Assembly: GCA_937883775.1 (NCBI GenBank)
Contig: CAKZXZ010000138.1
Location: forward strand, 1 to 39,203
Direction of reading: 5' to 3'
DNA: 39,203 bases
Source: an uncultured Paracoccaceae bacterium
Lineage (GTDB): Bacteria; Pseudomonadota; Alphaproteobacteria; Rhodobacterales; Rhodobacteraceae
A program made the position numbers and the translations under genes. This document shows positions 16,027-25,736 of the stretch, one piece after another; the first letter of the stretch is position 1, and each line of letters begins with the position of its first letter. The notes beneath the pieces were generated by a model that saw only the letters and a program-made list of their open reading frames with translations, was not told the DNA's origin and searched no databases.

Positions 16027-16980
16027 ATGACGATTTTCAAAACAACAGCTTTGGCTGCAACCATTGCGCTTGGCGCCATTTCCGCGACAGCTGAGGATTT
16101 TCCGGAACGCCCGATCAACCTGATCGCGCCATTTAATGCTGGCGGTGGTACTGATCTGCTGCTGCGTGGCTTTGCGCCTCACTTTGCCGAAGCGGTTGGG
16201 GGCGATGTGTTCGTGTCCAACATGGCTGGTGGGTCCGGCACGGTCGCTGCAGGTGCGCTGGCCGGTCAACGCCCGGATGGTTACCAGTTGGGGTATTTCT
16301 CGATCACGGTCTCGACGATCCAGCCTCAGATCAAGGACGTGCCTTACAATATCGACAGCTGGTCGCCGATCTGTTCGGTTGCGGCATCACCGACATTGCT
16401 GTTTGCGAACGCCGATAGCCCGTTCAATACCGCCGAAGATGTGGTGGCCGCTGTCAAGGCAGAGCCCGGCAAATACATCTTTGGCTCGTCCGGCCCGGGC
16501 GCCATGACCCATCTGACAACCGTGGCGGCTTTTGCGGGTCTGGGCATCCTTGACGACCTCAAGCATTTGCCCTTCCAAGGCTCGGGCCCTGCGCTGCAAG
16601 CGATGGCTGCTGGCACGATCCAGTTCTTCGGTGACACCGAAATCCTGATGACGCGCGGTGACTTCAAGCCTCTGATGGTCTTTAACGACGAACGGCTTGC
16701 CAACTATCCCGACGTGCCGACCGCGGCCGAAGTGGGGATCGAAGCCCCGCTGAACGAGCTGTATCTCTGGGGCGGTCTTTTCGCGCCCGCGGGCACTGAT
16801 CCGGCGGTTGTGGAAAAGCTGTCCACCTCGTGTGAGGCGGCTGTCAACTCAGACGGTTTTCAGGAGTTCGCCGCCCAGACCAGCACGGTCCTGAACTACC
16901 GCAACGCGGCGGATTTCGAAGCGTTTTACCGCGCGCAGTATGGCTCTAACGCGGCCATCATCGAAGCGGCTGGTCTGTAA
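16027..16980 (+). CDS. tctC: Tripartite tricarboxylate transporter substrate-binding protein (TctC family)
   Basis: Periplasmic binding protein of 317 aa. The signal peptide (MTIFKTTALAATIALGAISATA) is followed by EDFPERPINLIAPFNAGGGTDLLLR, the standard TctC/Bug opening in which the loop binds a carboxylate. AGGGAGG (16016-16022) precedes ATG 16027; an in-frame ATG at 16009 would place the ribosome site inside the gene. Partners TctB and TctA follow. The ligand is probably a carboxylic acid (citrate-like or other), which cannot be named from sequence. A hairpin separates it from tctB. Confidence 0.88.
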   Translation: MTIFKTTALAATIALGAISATAEDFPERPINLIAPFNAGGGTDLLLRGFAPHFAEAVGGDVFVSNMAGGSGTVAAGALAGQRPDGYQLGYFSITVSTIQPQIKDVPYNIDSWSPICSVAASPTLLFANADSPFNTAEDVVAAVKAEPGKYIFGSSGPGAMTHLTTVAAFAGLGILDDLKHLPFQGSGPALQAMAAGTIQFFGDTEILMTRGDFKPLMVFNDERLANYPDVPTAAEVGIEAPLNELYLWGGLFAPAGTDPAVVEKLSTSCEAAVNSDGFQEFAAQTSTVLNYRNAADFEAFYRAQYGSNAAIIEAAGL

Positions 16981-16988
16981 AGACCATC

Positions 16989-17014
16989 GGGGTCGCGTCC
17001 CAAGCCGCGACCCC
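16989..17014 (+). ncRNA. Intercistronic hairpin after tctC
   Basis: Arms GGGGTCGCG (16989-16997) and CGCGACCCC (17006-17014) pair perfectly over 9 bp around an 8-nt loop. There is no T-tract and tctB starts 18 nt later. As with the hairpin at 7431-7456 it sits between a binding-protein gene and its membrane partners, which suggests differential expression within the operon. Confidence 0.75.
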
Positions 17015-17031
17015 AATTCGAGACGTAAGCA

Positions 17032-17490
17032 ATGCTGACCCGCCTTTTTTCCGAGCGCGCTTTGATCGCGCTGATCTTGCTGCTCATCGCATCCGCGCTG
17101 ACCTATTCGACGTTTGGTCTTGAGTTTGCTGATCTTGGCGGTGCCTTCGATCCGACCTTTTTTCCGCGCATCATCCTGATCGCCTGGATGGCGCTTGCAG
17201 CGCTTAACCTGATCGTGGATTTGCGCGCAGGCACCGGCTGGGATGGTCAGGGCATTCTGCGTGTTGGGATCATGGCCGTCGCGACAGTGATCTACATGAT
17301 CTTTCTAACCACGTTGGGCTTCTTTTTCAGCTCGGTCATCCTGTCGGTTCTGTTTCTGCTGCTTCTGGGCGTGCGCAACCCACTGCCCATTGCCGCCGTC
17401 AGCCTTGGCGTACCGGGCGCGATTGTCGCGCTTTTCAACCATATGCTGACCATGCCGCTGCCCACGTCCCCGATGTTCTGGTGGATTTAG
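17032..17490 (+). CDS. tctB: Tripartite tricarboxylate transporter small membrane subunit (TctB family)
   Basis: Inner-membrane protein of 152 aa with four hydrophobic segments: ALIALILLLIASALTYSTF, FFPRIILIAWMALAALNLIV, VGIMAVATVIYMIFLTTLGFFFSSVILSVLFLLLLG and the C-terminal AAVSLGVPGAIVALFNHML. Length and topology fit TctB. The stop TAG is followed by a single base and then the tctA start, so the two membrane subunits are translated together. Confidence 0.85.
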   Translation: MLTRLFSERALIALILLLIASALTYSTFGLEFADLGGAFDPTFFPRIILIAWMALAALNLIVDLRAGTGWDGQGILRVGIMAVATVIYMIFLTTLGFFFSSVILSVLFLLLLGVRNPLPIAAVSLGVPGAIVALFNHMLTMPLPTSPMFWWI

Positions 17491-17491
17491 C

Positions 17492-18976
17492 ATGATCGAA
17501 GTTCTGCCACAGGCGCTTGGCCTGATCCTTACGCCACAGGGCCTGATGGTGCTCAGCTTTGGCACGATGCTCGGTATTGTTCTGGGTGCTTTGCCCGGCA
17601 TAGGCTCGACCGTTGCTGTTGCGATGATCCTGCCTTTCACGCTGACCATGGATCAGGCGCCCGCGATCCTGCTCTTACTCGCAATTTATGCAGGGTCGGT
17701 CTATGGTGGCTCGATCTCGGCAATCCTCATCAACACGCCGGGCACGCCGCAATCTGCAGCGACCTGTCTGGATGGTTTCCCGATGGCGCAGCGCGGTGAG
17801 GCTGGCAAGGCGCTGGGCTGGTCCACGATTGCGTCGGTTGTGGGCGGGCTTGTCTCGGCGGTCGTGCTGATTTTCGCGGCGCCGCAACTGGCTGCGTTTG
17901 CACTGAATTTCGGCCCGATCGAAACCTTCGCTCTGATCCTTCTGGGACTGACCTGCATCGTGTCGGTGTCCGAAGGATCGCTTGTCAAAGGCCTGATCGC
18001 GGGCATGATTGGCCTTTTCCTGTCCTCTGTCGGGGGTGATCCGATCACCGGCGAGGCACGCTTTACCTTTGGAGAGTTCCAACTCATCGCAGGCTTCAAC
18101 CTGCTGGCCGTCGTGATCGGTGTTTTTGCCCTGTCCGAGGTCCTGATCCGCGCGACCAAGCCGGGGGATGACGGCGCCACGCTGATCTCTTTTCAAGGTA
18201 TCATCCTGCCCAAGCTGGCCGAATGGAAGGGTCGTCTTAAGAACCTCGCCAAGTCGGTGCTGATCGGCAATGGCATCGGCATCTTACCGGGCACAGGCGC
18301 GGCAACGGCCGCGTTCATCAGCTATGCCGAAGCCCGCCGCTCGGCGCCGACCCGGGCGAATTTCGGCAAAGGCGAACCCGATGGGCTGATCGCATCCGAG
18401 TCCGCCAATAACGCAGTGACCGGCGGCGCACTTGTGCCGACCATGGCGCTAGGTATCCCCGGTGATGCGATCACGGCTGTCATGCTGGCCACCCTCACCT
18501 TGCACGGCGTCACCCCCGGCGTGCGTCTGATGGAAGATAACCCCGTCCTCATGGCTGCGATCTTTTCGGGCTTTTTTGTCATCAACCTGATGCTGCTTCC
18601 CCTTGGCATGATGGTCAGCAAGGTCGCCGCACCCCTGTTGCGACTGCGCGAGGCCTATATGCTGGTCGTCATCACGCTGCTGTGCACGCTGGGCGTCTAT
18701 TTCGTGCGTGGCAATCCGTTTGATCTGCTGGTCATGGCGCTGGCAGGCATCATCGGTTTCCTGCTGCGCCGCCAAGGGTATCCGATGGCGCCGCTGGTGA
18801 TCGGGATGGTTCTTGGCCCAACGCTGGAAATCAGCCTGCGTCAGGGCCTTATCATCACAGATGGCAGCTTTGCGGCATTCTTTTCGGGTCACCCGATTGC
18901 GCTGTTGCTGGCCATCGCCGCGCTTGGGATGTTGTCGCTGCCGTTCATCCGCATGTGGCGGACGCGCGCCGCTTAA
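17492..18976 (+). CDS. tctA: Tripartite tricarboxylate transporter large membrane subunit (TctA family)
   Basis: Inner-membrane carrier of 494 aa with about twelve hydrophobic segments. Family signatures include GALPGIGSTVAVAMILPFTLTMDQAPAILLL (about residues 32-62), YGGSISAILINTPGTPQSAATCLDGFPMAQ (about 70-99) and the second repeat GILPGTGAATAAFISYAEARR (about 262-282) with ESANNAVTGGALVPTMALGIPGD. These glycine/proline-rich repeats form the transport path. Its stop codon overlaps the stop of the convergent oxyR gene, leaving no room for a separate terminator. Confidence 0.92.
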   Translation: MIEVLPQALGLILTPQGLMVLSFGTMLGIVLGALPGIGSTVAVAMILPFTLTMDQAPAILLLLAIYAGSVYGGSISAILINTPGTPQSAATCLDGFPMAQRGEAGKALGWSTIASVVGGLVSAVVLIFAAPQLAAFALNFGPIETFALILLGLTCIVSVSEGSLVKGLIAGMIGLFLSSVGGDPITGEARFTFGEFQLIAGFNLLAVVIGVFALSEVLIRATKPGDDGATLISFQGIILPKLAEWKGRLKNLAKSVLIGNGIGILPGTGAATAAFISYAEARRSAPTRANFGKGEPDGLIASESANNAVTGGALVPTMALGIPGDAITAVMLATLTLHGVTPGVRLMEDNPVLMAAIFSGFFVINLMLLPLGMMVSKVAAPLLRLREAYMLVVITLLCTLGVYFVRGNPFDLLVMALAGIIGFLLRRQGYPMAPLVIGMVLGPTLEISLRQGLIITDGSFAAFFSGHPIALLLAIAALGMLSLPFIRMWRTRAA

Positions 18977-19875
18977 CCCGCCATCAGCATATCCGCCGAG
19001 CGCTTTACGATCCCCGCGATCTGCTGCAACTGCGCGGCCAAAGGATGCGTCTTGCGCCACACCATGCCCACGGTGCGCGTCGGTTCGGCCCCTTCAAACC
19101 GCCCGATGACGACCGGGGCAGACCGTGTTTCGACCCGCACCGCCATTTCGGGGATCAACGTCACGCCAATCCCTGCGCCGACCATTTGCACCAGTGTCGA
19201 CAGCGAACTGCCGTCCAGCCCGTCGCGCGGCTGGGGCGATGATACGCTGCAAAATGACAAGGCCTGATCGCGAAAGCAGTGTCCTTCCTCAAGCAGCAGC
19301 AAGTTCATCTGACGCAACTGCTCTTTGGCCGGAATGGGGGCATGGGCGTCGCCCTCGTGGCGTACCAGAACAAGGGCCTCATCAAAAAGCGGGATCTCGA
19401 ACAAGGTCGGCTCGTCAATCGGAAGCGCAAGGATGGCTGTATCAAGCTGCCCCTCTTCAAGCTCTTCCAGCAAACGCGGGGTAACCGTCTCGCGCACATG
19501 CACGTCGATCTCGGGATGGGCGCGGGTCAACTCACCGATCAGGGTGGGCAGCAGATAGGGCGCGATTGTCGGGATCACCCCGATCCGCAACCGCCCTGTC
19601 AATCCGCCACGCGCTGCACGCGCCATATCGCCAAGCTCATCGACCGCGCGCAAAATCTCGCGGACCCGGACCGCGAAATCCTCGCCGAATGTGGTGAGGC
19701 TGACATGCCGGGGGCCGCGTTCAAACAGGGTCGTCCCGAGCGATTGCTCAAGTTCCTTGATGCGTGTCGACAGTGCAGGCTGCGAAATCGCCGAGGCCTC
19801 TGCAGCGCGCCCGAAATGCAAGTGCCGGGCCAAGGCTTCAAAATAACGAAGCTGTTTCAGGGTCAGATTATTCAT
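18973..19875 (-). CDS. oxyR: Hydrogen peroxide sensor OxyR (LysR family)
   Basis: Redox-sensing regulator of 300 aa. The helix-turn-helix covers HFGRAAEASAISQPALSTRIKELE (about residues 20-43). The peroxide-sensing pair is present as Cys200 and Cys209 in GHCFRDQALSFC, matching Cys199 and Cys208 of E. coli OxyR. The protein is divergent from katG, its classic target, across 142 nt that contains several dyads. Identity is secure from the Cys motif and the neighbour. The gene's 3' end overlaps tctA by 4 nt, stop codon against stop codon. Confidence 0.94.
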   Translation of the reverse strand: MNNLTLKQLRYFEALARHLHFGRAAEASAISQPALSTRIKELEQSLGTTLFERGPRHVSLTTFGEDFAVRVREILRAVDELGDMARAARGGLTGRLRIGVIPTIAPYLLPTLIGELTRAHPEIDVHVRETVTPRLLEELEEGQLDTAILALPIDEPTLFEIPLFDEALVLVRHEGDAHAPIPAKEQLRQMNLLLLEEGHCFRDQALSFCSVSSPQPRDGLDGSSLSTLVQMVGAGIGVTLIPEMAVRVETRSAPVVIGRFEGAEPTRTVGMVWRKTHPLAAQLQQIAGIVKRSADMLMAG

Positions 19876-19888
19876 AACGTGAAGTTAT
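19874..19888. promoter_or_regulatory. LysR-type dyad overlapping the oxyR start codon
   Basis: ATAAC-GTGAA-GTTAT is a perfect 5-5-5 inverted repeat containing a T-N11-A LysR box. It overlaps the oxyR start codon (19875-19873), the place where OxyR would act on its own expression. Candidate site from symmetry and context only. Confidence 0.4.
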
Positions 19889-19910
19889 CAAAGACATTCG
19901 AAAATACAAC

Positions 19911-19925
19911 TTATAATAATTATAA
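19911..19925. promoter_or_regulatory. AT-rich palindrome, probable -10 region(s) of oxyR/katG
   Basis: TTATAATAATTATAA is a perfect palindrome around one base in a GC-rich genome. It offers TATAAT-like elements on both strands, so it may be the -10 of oxyR, of katG, or of both. A definite -35 partner was not found for either. Confidence 0.4.
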
Positions 19926-19948
19926 AACCTTGCTACCGTCACCTTGAG

Positions 19949-19975
19949 AGCATCTGAGATTCTGCGTCTCATGCT
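19949..19975. promoter_or_regulatory. Bulged dyad in the katG upstream region
   Basis: AGCAT (19949-19953) pairs with ATGCT (19971-19975) and GAGA (19956-19959) with TCTC (19967-19970), with a 2-nt bulge on one arm and a 7-nt centre. It lies 43 nt upstream of katG. It could be an OxyR target or an mRNA leader hairpin; sequence alone does not decide. Confidence 0.35.
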
Positions 19976-19978
19976 TGA

Positions 19979-22219
<2,241 letters not shown>

Positions 22220-22240
22220 ACCCACTCACAGGGCAAACAG

Positions 22241-22275
22241 AAAGGGCGGGGGCCGCAAAGCCTCTGCCCTTTTTT
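22241..22275 (+). terminator. Rho-independent terminator of katG
   Basis: AAAGGGC (22241-22247) pairs with GCCCTTT (22266-22272), the stem extending inward by GGGGGC/GCCTCT with G-T pairs, and six T's follow (22270-22275). The convergent cydB gene ends at 22294, so the hairpin may also act on that strand, though the T-tract there is poor. Confidence 0.85.
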
Positions 22276-22293
22276 GTACCGGATCAACCCGGA

Positions 22294-23304
22294 TCAGTCG
22301 TAAGATAACTCCGTCGCCTTGCCCCGGAAGACCGTATAGGCCAGCACCGTGTAGCCAATGATCGTCGGCAAGACGAACACCGTCCCCACCAGAATGATGA
22401 ACAAGCTCTCCGGCGCGGAAGCCGCCTCGTAGATCGTGATCTGCTCGGGCACCACATACGGGTAAAAGCTATAAGCCAGCCCAAAAAAGCTCAGCGTGAA
22501 CAGCACGATCGAGCACACAAACGGGAACCACGCCCAGCTGTCATCCCGTGTGGGCAGCTTGCGCAGCGCCGCCCACAAAAGCGCCACCAGCAGCACTGAC
22601 ATGATCGGCAAAGGCGCCAGCAGAATGGCTTCAGGGAACGAGAACCATTTCTCAAAAATACGCGGGCTGACCAAGGGCGACGCCAGTGAAATCGCGCCCA
22701 GTCCGATGACCAGCCCCCAGATGCCCCCCTTGGCCCATGCCACTGATTTCAACTGCAACCGCTCTTCGGTTTTCAGGATCAACCAGCACGCGCCGATAAA
22801 GCTGTAACCAACAGTCAGGAACACGGCCGTGACACACGCGAACGCAAAGGTTGCCCACGTATACTCCAACCCCATGATATACATGCCCAGCATAAAGCCC
22901 TGGCTCAGCGAGGTCATCATGGACCCGATAAAGAATGCGTTGTTCCACGACGCTTTGTGTTTGATCGGCGCTTTCACCCGAAACTCAAACGCGACGCCCC
23001 GCAAGATCAGCCCGATCAGCATGATCGCAACAGGCAGATAAAGCGCTGTCAGGATCGCGCCATGCGCGGACGGAAACGCAACCAGCAACAGGCCAATTGC
23101 CAGCACCAGCCACGTTTCGTTGGCGTCCCAGAACGGCCCAATCGACGCGATCATGCGGTCTTTCTCGTCGTCCTCGGCAAAGGGGAACAAAACCCCCACG
23201 CCAAGATCAAATCCATCCAGAACCACATAGATCAGGATCGACAGGCCCATCAGCCCAGCAAAAACAAGCGGAAGCCAAATGGCGGGGTCTCCAAACATAT
23301 CCAT
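22294..23304 (-). CDS. cydB: Cytochrome bd-type ubiquinol oxidase subunit II
   Basis: Inner-membrane subunit of 336 aa with about eight helices. It begins WLPLVFAGLMGLSILIYVVLDGFDLGVGVLFPF, the CydB signature in which DGFDLG is conserved. GPFWDANETWLVLAIG (about residues 52-67) is another hallmark. It follows cydA after 6 nt. CydB has no heme and stabilises CydA. No CydX-like small gene was found downstream before the katG terminator. Confidence 0.94.
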   Translation of the reverse strand: MDMFGDPAIWLPLVFAGLMGLSILIYVVLDGFDLGVGVLFPFAEDDEKDRMIASIGPFWDANETWLVLAIGLLLVAFPSAHGAILTALYLPVAIMLIGLILRGVAFEFRVKAPIKHKASWNNAFFIGSMMTSLSQGFMLGMYIMGLEYTWATFAFACVTAVFLTVGYSFIGACWLILKTEERLQLKSVAWAKGGIWGLVIGLGAISLASPLVSPRIFEKWFSFPEAILLAPLPIMSVLLVALLWAALRKLPTRDDSWAWFPFVCSIVLFTLSFFGLAYSFYPYVVPEQITIYEAASAPESLFIILVGTVFVLPTIIGYTVLAYTVFRGKATELSYD

Positions 23305-23310
23305 GATCGT

Positions 23311-24696
23311 CTACTCCGCCGGGATCGAAACTGCGGCACCGCCGGAGGACGGCACCCGTGGCTTTATCGACTCGCCCTTGGCTGCCTTGCGCGCCATGTA
23401 GAAGATCGCACCGATATAGGCGAACATCAGCGCCACATAGATCACCAGATAGGCAATCAGCGTCGAAGCAACCAGCGGGGCAGGGACGTCAGCCACTGCA
23501 GAGGCCGTGTCCATCACACCCGTGACCAACCACGGCTGGCGACCAATCTCGGTCGTATACCAACCGGCGAGTGTCGCCACCCAGCCCGAAAAGGACATCG
23601 CGACAAAGCCATAAAGCATCGGCTTGGGCAGACCTGCGATCCCGCCACGCTTCTTGCGCATCAGCACCACGGCAGCCCAGCTCATCACCAGCATCAACAT
23701 GCCAACGCCGACCATTACGCGGAAGCTATAGAACACGGGTGCCACACGCGGATGCATGATCGTACCGTCTTCCGCCACAAAGTCGTTCAGACCGGGCACC
23801 ACGCCTTCCGGCTTGTGCTTGAGGATCAAGGACGCGCCGTTCGGGACACCAATCTCAAAATGGTTGGTCCGGTTTTCCTGGTCTGGGATTGCAAATAGCA
23901 GCAGCGGCACGTTCGGTCCGGTCTCCCAGTTGCCCTCCATCGCGGCCACTTTCGCGGGCTGATGCTCAAGCGTATTCAGCCCGTGCATGTCGCCTGCAAA
24001 AATCTGGATCGGGATCAACAGCGCGCCAAGGGTGACACCGGTGCGCAACGTCGCCCGCACGCTTTCGGATTTGTCCCCGACAAGGTAGCGGAAGGCCGAA
24101 ATACCCGCCAACAGGAAGGCCACCGTTAGGCCGGATGCCAGCAGCATGTGAACCAGCCGATACGGCATCGACGGGTTGAAGATGATCGCCCACCAGTCTG
24201 TTGCAAAGGCCACACCATCGCGCATCTCAAAGCCTGCAGGTGTGTGCATCCAGCTGTTCAGGACCAAGATCCAGAATGCCGACATGGTCGTGCCAAATGC
24301 CACAAGGAAGGTTGCTGTGGTGTGCAACCAACTGGGAACCTTCGAAAATCCGAAAAGCATGATGCCAAGGAAGACCGCTTCAAGGAAGAAAGCCGTCATC
24401 ACCTCATAGGCCAACAACGGTCCTGCAATATTGCCGACCGTCTCCATAAAGCCCGGCCAGTTGGTGCCGAACTGGAATGACATGGTGATGCCACTCACAA
24501 CACCCATGGCAAAGCTCAATGCGAAAACTTTCACCCAAAAACGATAGCTTTCCATCCATTTCATGTCGCCGGTGGCTTTGAAACGCAGTTTGAAAAACAA
24601 CAGCACCCACCCAAGGGCAATTGTGATGGTTGGGAACAGAATGTGAAACGAAATATTCGCTCCAAATTGAATACGAGACAGCAGCAGGGTGTCCAT
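23311..24696 (-). CDS. cydA: Cytochrome bd-type ubiquinol oxidase subunit I (short Q-loop, CioA-like)
   Basis: Heme-carrying subunit of 461 aa that oxidises quinol and reduces oxygen. Visible residues are His18 (heme ligand), Glu98 and Glu106 (GPLLAYEVMTAFFLEAVFLG), His183 (LVHMLLASG), Lys249 and Glu254 of the quinol site (QPAKVAAMEGNWE), Met328 (SFRVMVG, heme b558 ligand) and the GRQPW motif. At 461 aa it is shorter than E. coli CydA (522), as in the short Q-loop, cyanide-insensitive class. I chose ATG 24696, where the conserved MDTLLLSRIQFGANISFH begins; upstream in-frame codons to 24783 lie in the promoter. Expected to work at low oxygen or under oxidative/nitrosative stress. Confidence 0.94.
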   Translation of the reverse strand: MDTLLLSRIQFGANISFHILFPTITIALGWVLLFFKLRFKATGDMKWMESYRFWVKVFALSFAMGVVSGITMSFQFGTNWPGFMETVGNIAGPLLAYEVMTAFFLEAVFLGIMLFGFSKVPSWLHTTATFLVAFGTTMSAFWILVLNSWMHTPAGFEMRDGVAFATDWWAIIFNPSMPYRLVHMLLASGLTVAFLLAGISAFRYLVGDKSESVRATLRTGVTLGALLIPIQIFAGDMHGLNTLEHQPAKVAAMEGNWETGPNVPLLLFAIPDQENRTNHFEIGVPNGASLILKHKPEGVVPGLNDFVAEDGTIMHPRVAPVFYSFRVMVGVGMLMLVMSWAAVVLMRKKRGGIAGLPKPMLYGFVAMSFSGWVATLAGWYTTEIGRQPWLVTGVMDTASAVADVPAPLVASTLIAYLVIYVALMFAYIGAIFYMARKAAKGESIKPRVPSSGGAAVSIPAE

Positions 24697-24711
24697 TATC
24701 TGGCCTTTTTT

Positions 24712-24766
24712 GATTGCTCTTTCACGATATATTACGCCTGACATAGGTGACTGGATTGCTCTTTCA
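24712..24766 (-). promoter_or_regulatory. cydAB promoter region with a 13-bp direct repeat
   Basis: GATTGCTCTTTCA occurs at 24712-24724 and again at 24754-24766, identical and 42 bp apart (four helical turns). Between them, on the minus strand, TAATAT (24734-24729) is a plausible -10 for cydA. No good -35 is present; the upstream repeat covers that position and the downstream repeat covers the likely start. This arrangement fits a site bound by an activator. The regulator is not identified; no FNR-type TTGAT-N4-ATCAA was found. Confidence 0.55.
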
Positions 24767-24791
24767 GCCCCGTGCGACCGCACACCGCGCG

Positions 24792-25736
24792 TCAGCCTGT
24801 CTCGCTTGCAATCCGGCTAAAATTCCAGTGCGTTTTTTGTTGGTAAACGTTGTCTGGCCGCAGCAGAATCGATGGAAAATCAACATGATTTGGCGCATCC
24901 GGCCAATGCTGCGCTTCCAACGCGACTCCGCAGTAATTCGCGCTCTGTGTTGCCGCATCATAGACCTGTAGGCCCGGTGCATCAGTTTCAATTGTCATCC
25001 GCGCGAAACCACCGCTCAACACGGCGCGCCCGCCGCTGTTCAGACAGAAATTATGATCCAGCGGAGGGACCCCCTCCATCAATCGTCGCCCCTTCCGGAA
25101 GTCATAGGGCGTGCCGCTCACGTCGCTGATCTCGCCGGTCGGAAGGCTGGTGTCATCCGTCGGCAGGTAATGATCCGCGTCGATTTGCAGGTGATGATCT
25201 GCAAAACCGCCCCCAAGGCTCCAATAGGAATGATTGGCGATATTCATCAACGTCGGTTTGTCGGTTCGCCCTTCGATCTCCAGCACCAGCGCCGCGCCGT
25301 CCAGCCGATACCGCGCGATGATCTCGCGGTTGCCGGGAAATCCGGCCTCGCCATCCGGACAGGTGATCCGAAAGACGACCGTTTCGCCCTCCAGCGCCAT
25401 GTCCCAGACCCGCAAATGCAGCGCAGCCGAAGCACCATGCAGCATATGCGGCGCGCGGTTCACCTCGAACCTGTGCAAGACCCCGTCGATCTCCCCACGG
25501 CCATAGCCGATCCGGTTCGCCACGGGCCCCACCAGCGCCCCAAACACCCGTCGGGGCCCTTTATAATCGGCCATCGTCGCCCCGCCGACCGTCATCTCGC
25601 GCCCGTCGAAAACAACCGACTGCACCGTCGCCCCATAGCTCAGAAATGCGACCCTCAGCGTGCCATTGTCCAGCACTGCGCGGTGCACATCCGCACCTGA
25701 TGCCGTTGTCCCGAAAGGCTCTATAAAGGCCGCCAT
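24792..25736 (-). CDS. galM: Aldose 1-epimerase (galactose mutarotase)
   Basis: Cytoplasmic mutarotase of 314 aa interconverting alpha- and beta-D-galactose, needed because the dehydrogenase uses one anomer. Visible marks are GPVANRIGYGR (about residues 71-81), the catalytic His in NHSYWSLGG and the catalytic Glu in ALEAQHWPDAPNH near the C-terminus. It is the last gene of the galactoside operon and begins inside the 3' end of the beta-galactosidase gene (16-nt overlap). The 95 nt after it hold the cydAB promoter and no convincing terminator, so some read-through into cydA is possible. Confidence 0.9.
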   Translation of the reverse strand: MAAFIEPFGTTASGADVHRAVLDNGTLRVAFLSYGATVQSVVFDGREMTVGGATMADYKGPRRVFGALVGPVANRIGYGRGEIDGVLHRFEVNRAPHMLHGASAALHLRVWDMALEGETVVFRITCPDGEAGFPGNREIIARYRLDGAALVLEIEGRTDKPTLMNIANHSYWSLGGGFADHHLQIDADHYLPTDDTSLPTGEISDVSGTPYDFRKGRRLMEGVPPLDHNFCLNSGGRAVLSGGFARMTIETDAPGLQVYDAATQSANYCGVALEAQHWPDAPNHVDFPSILLRPDNVYQQKTHWNFSRIASETG

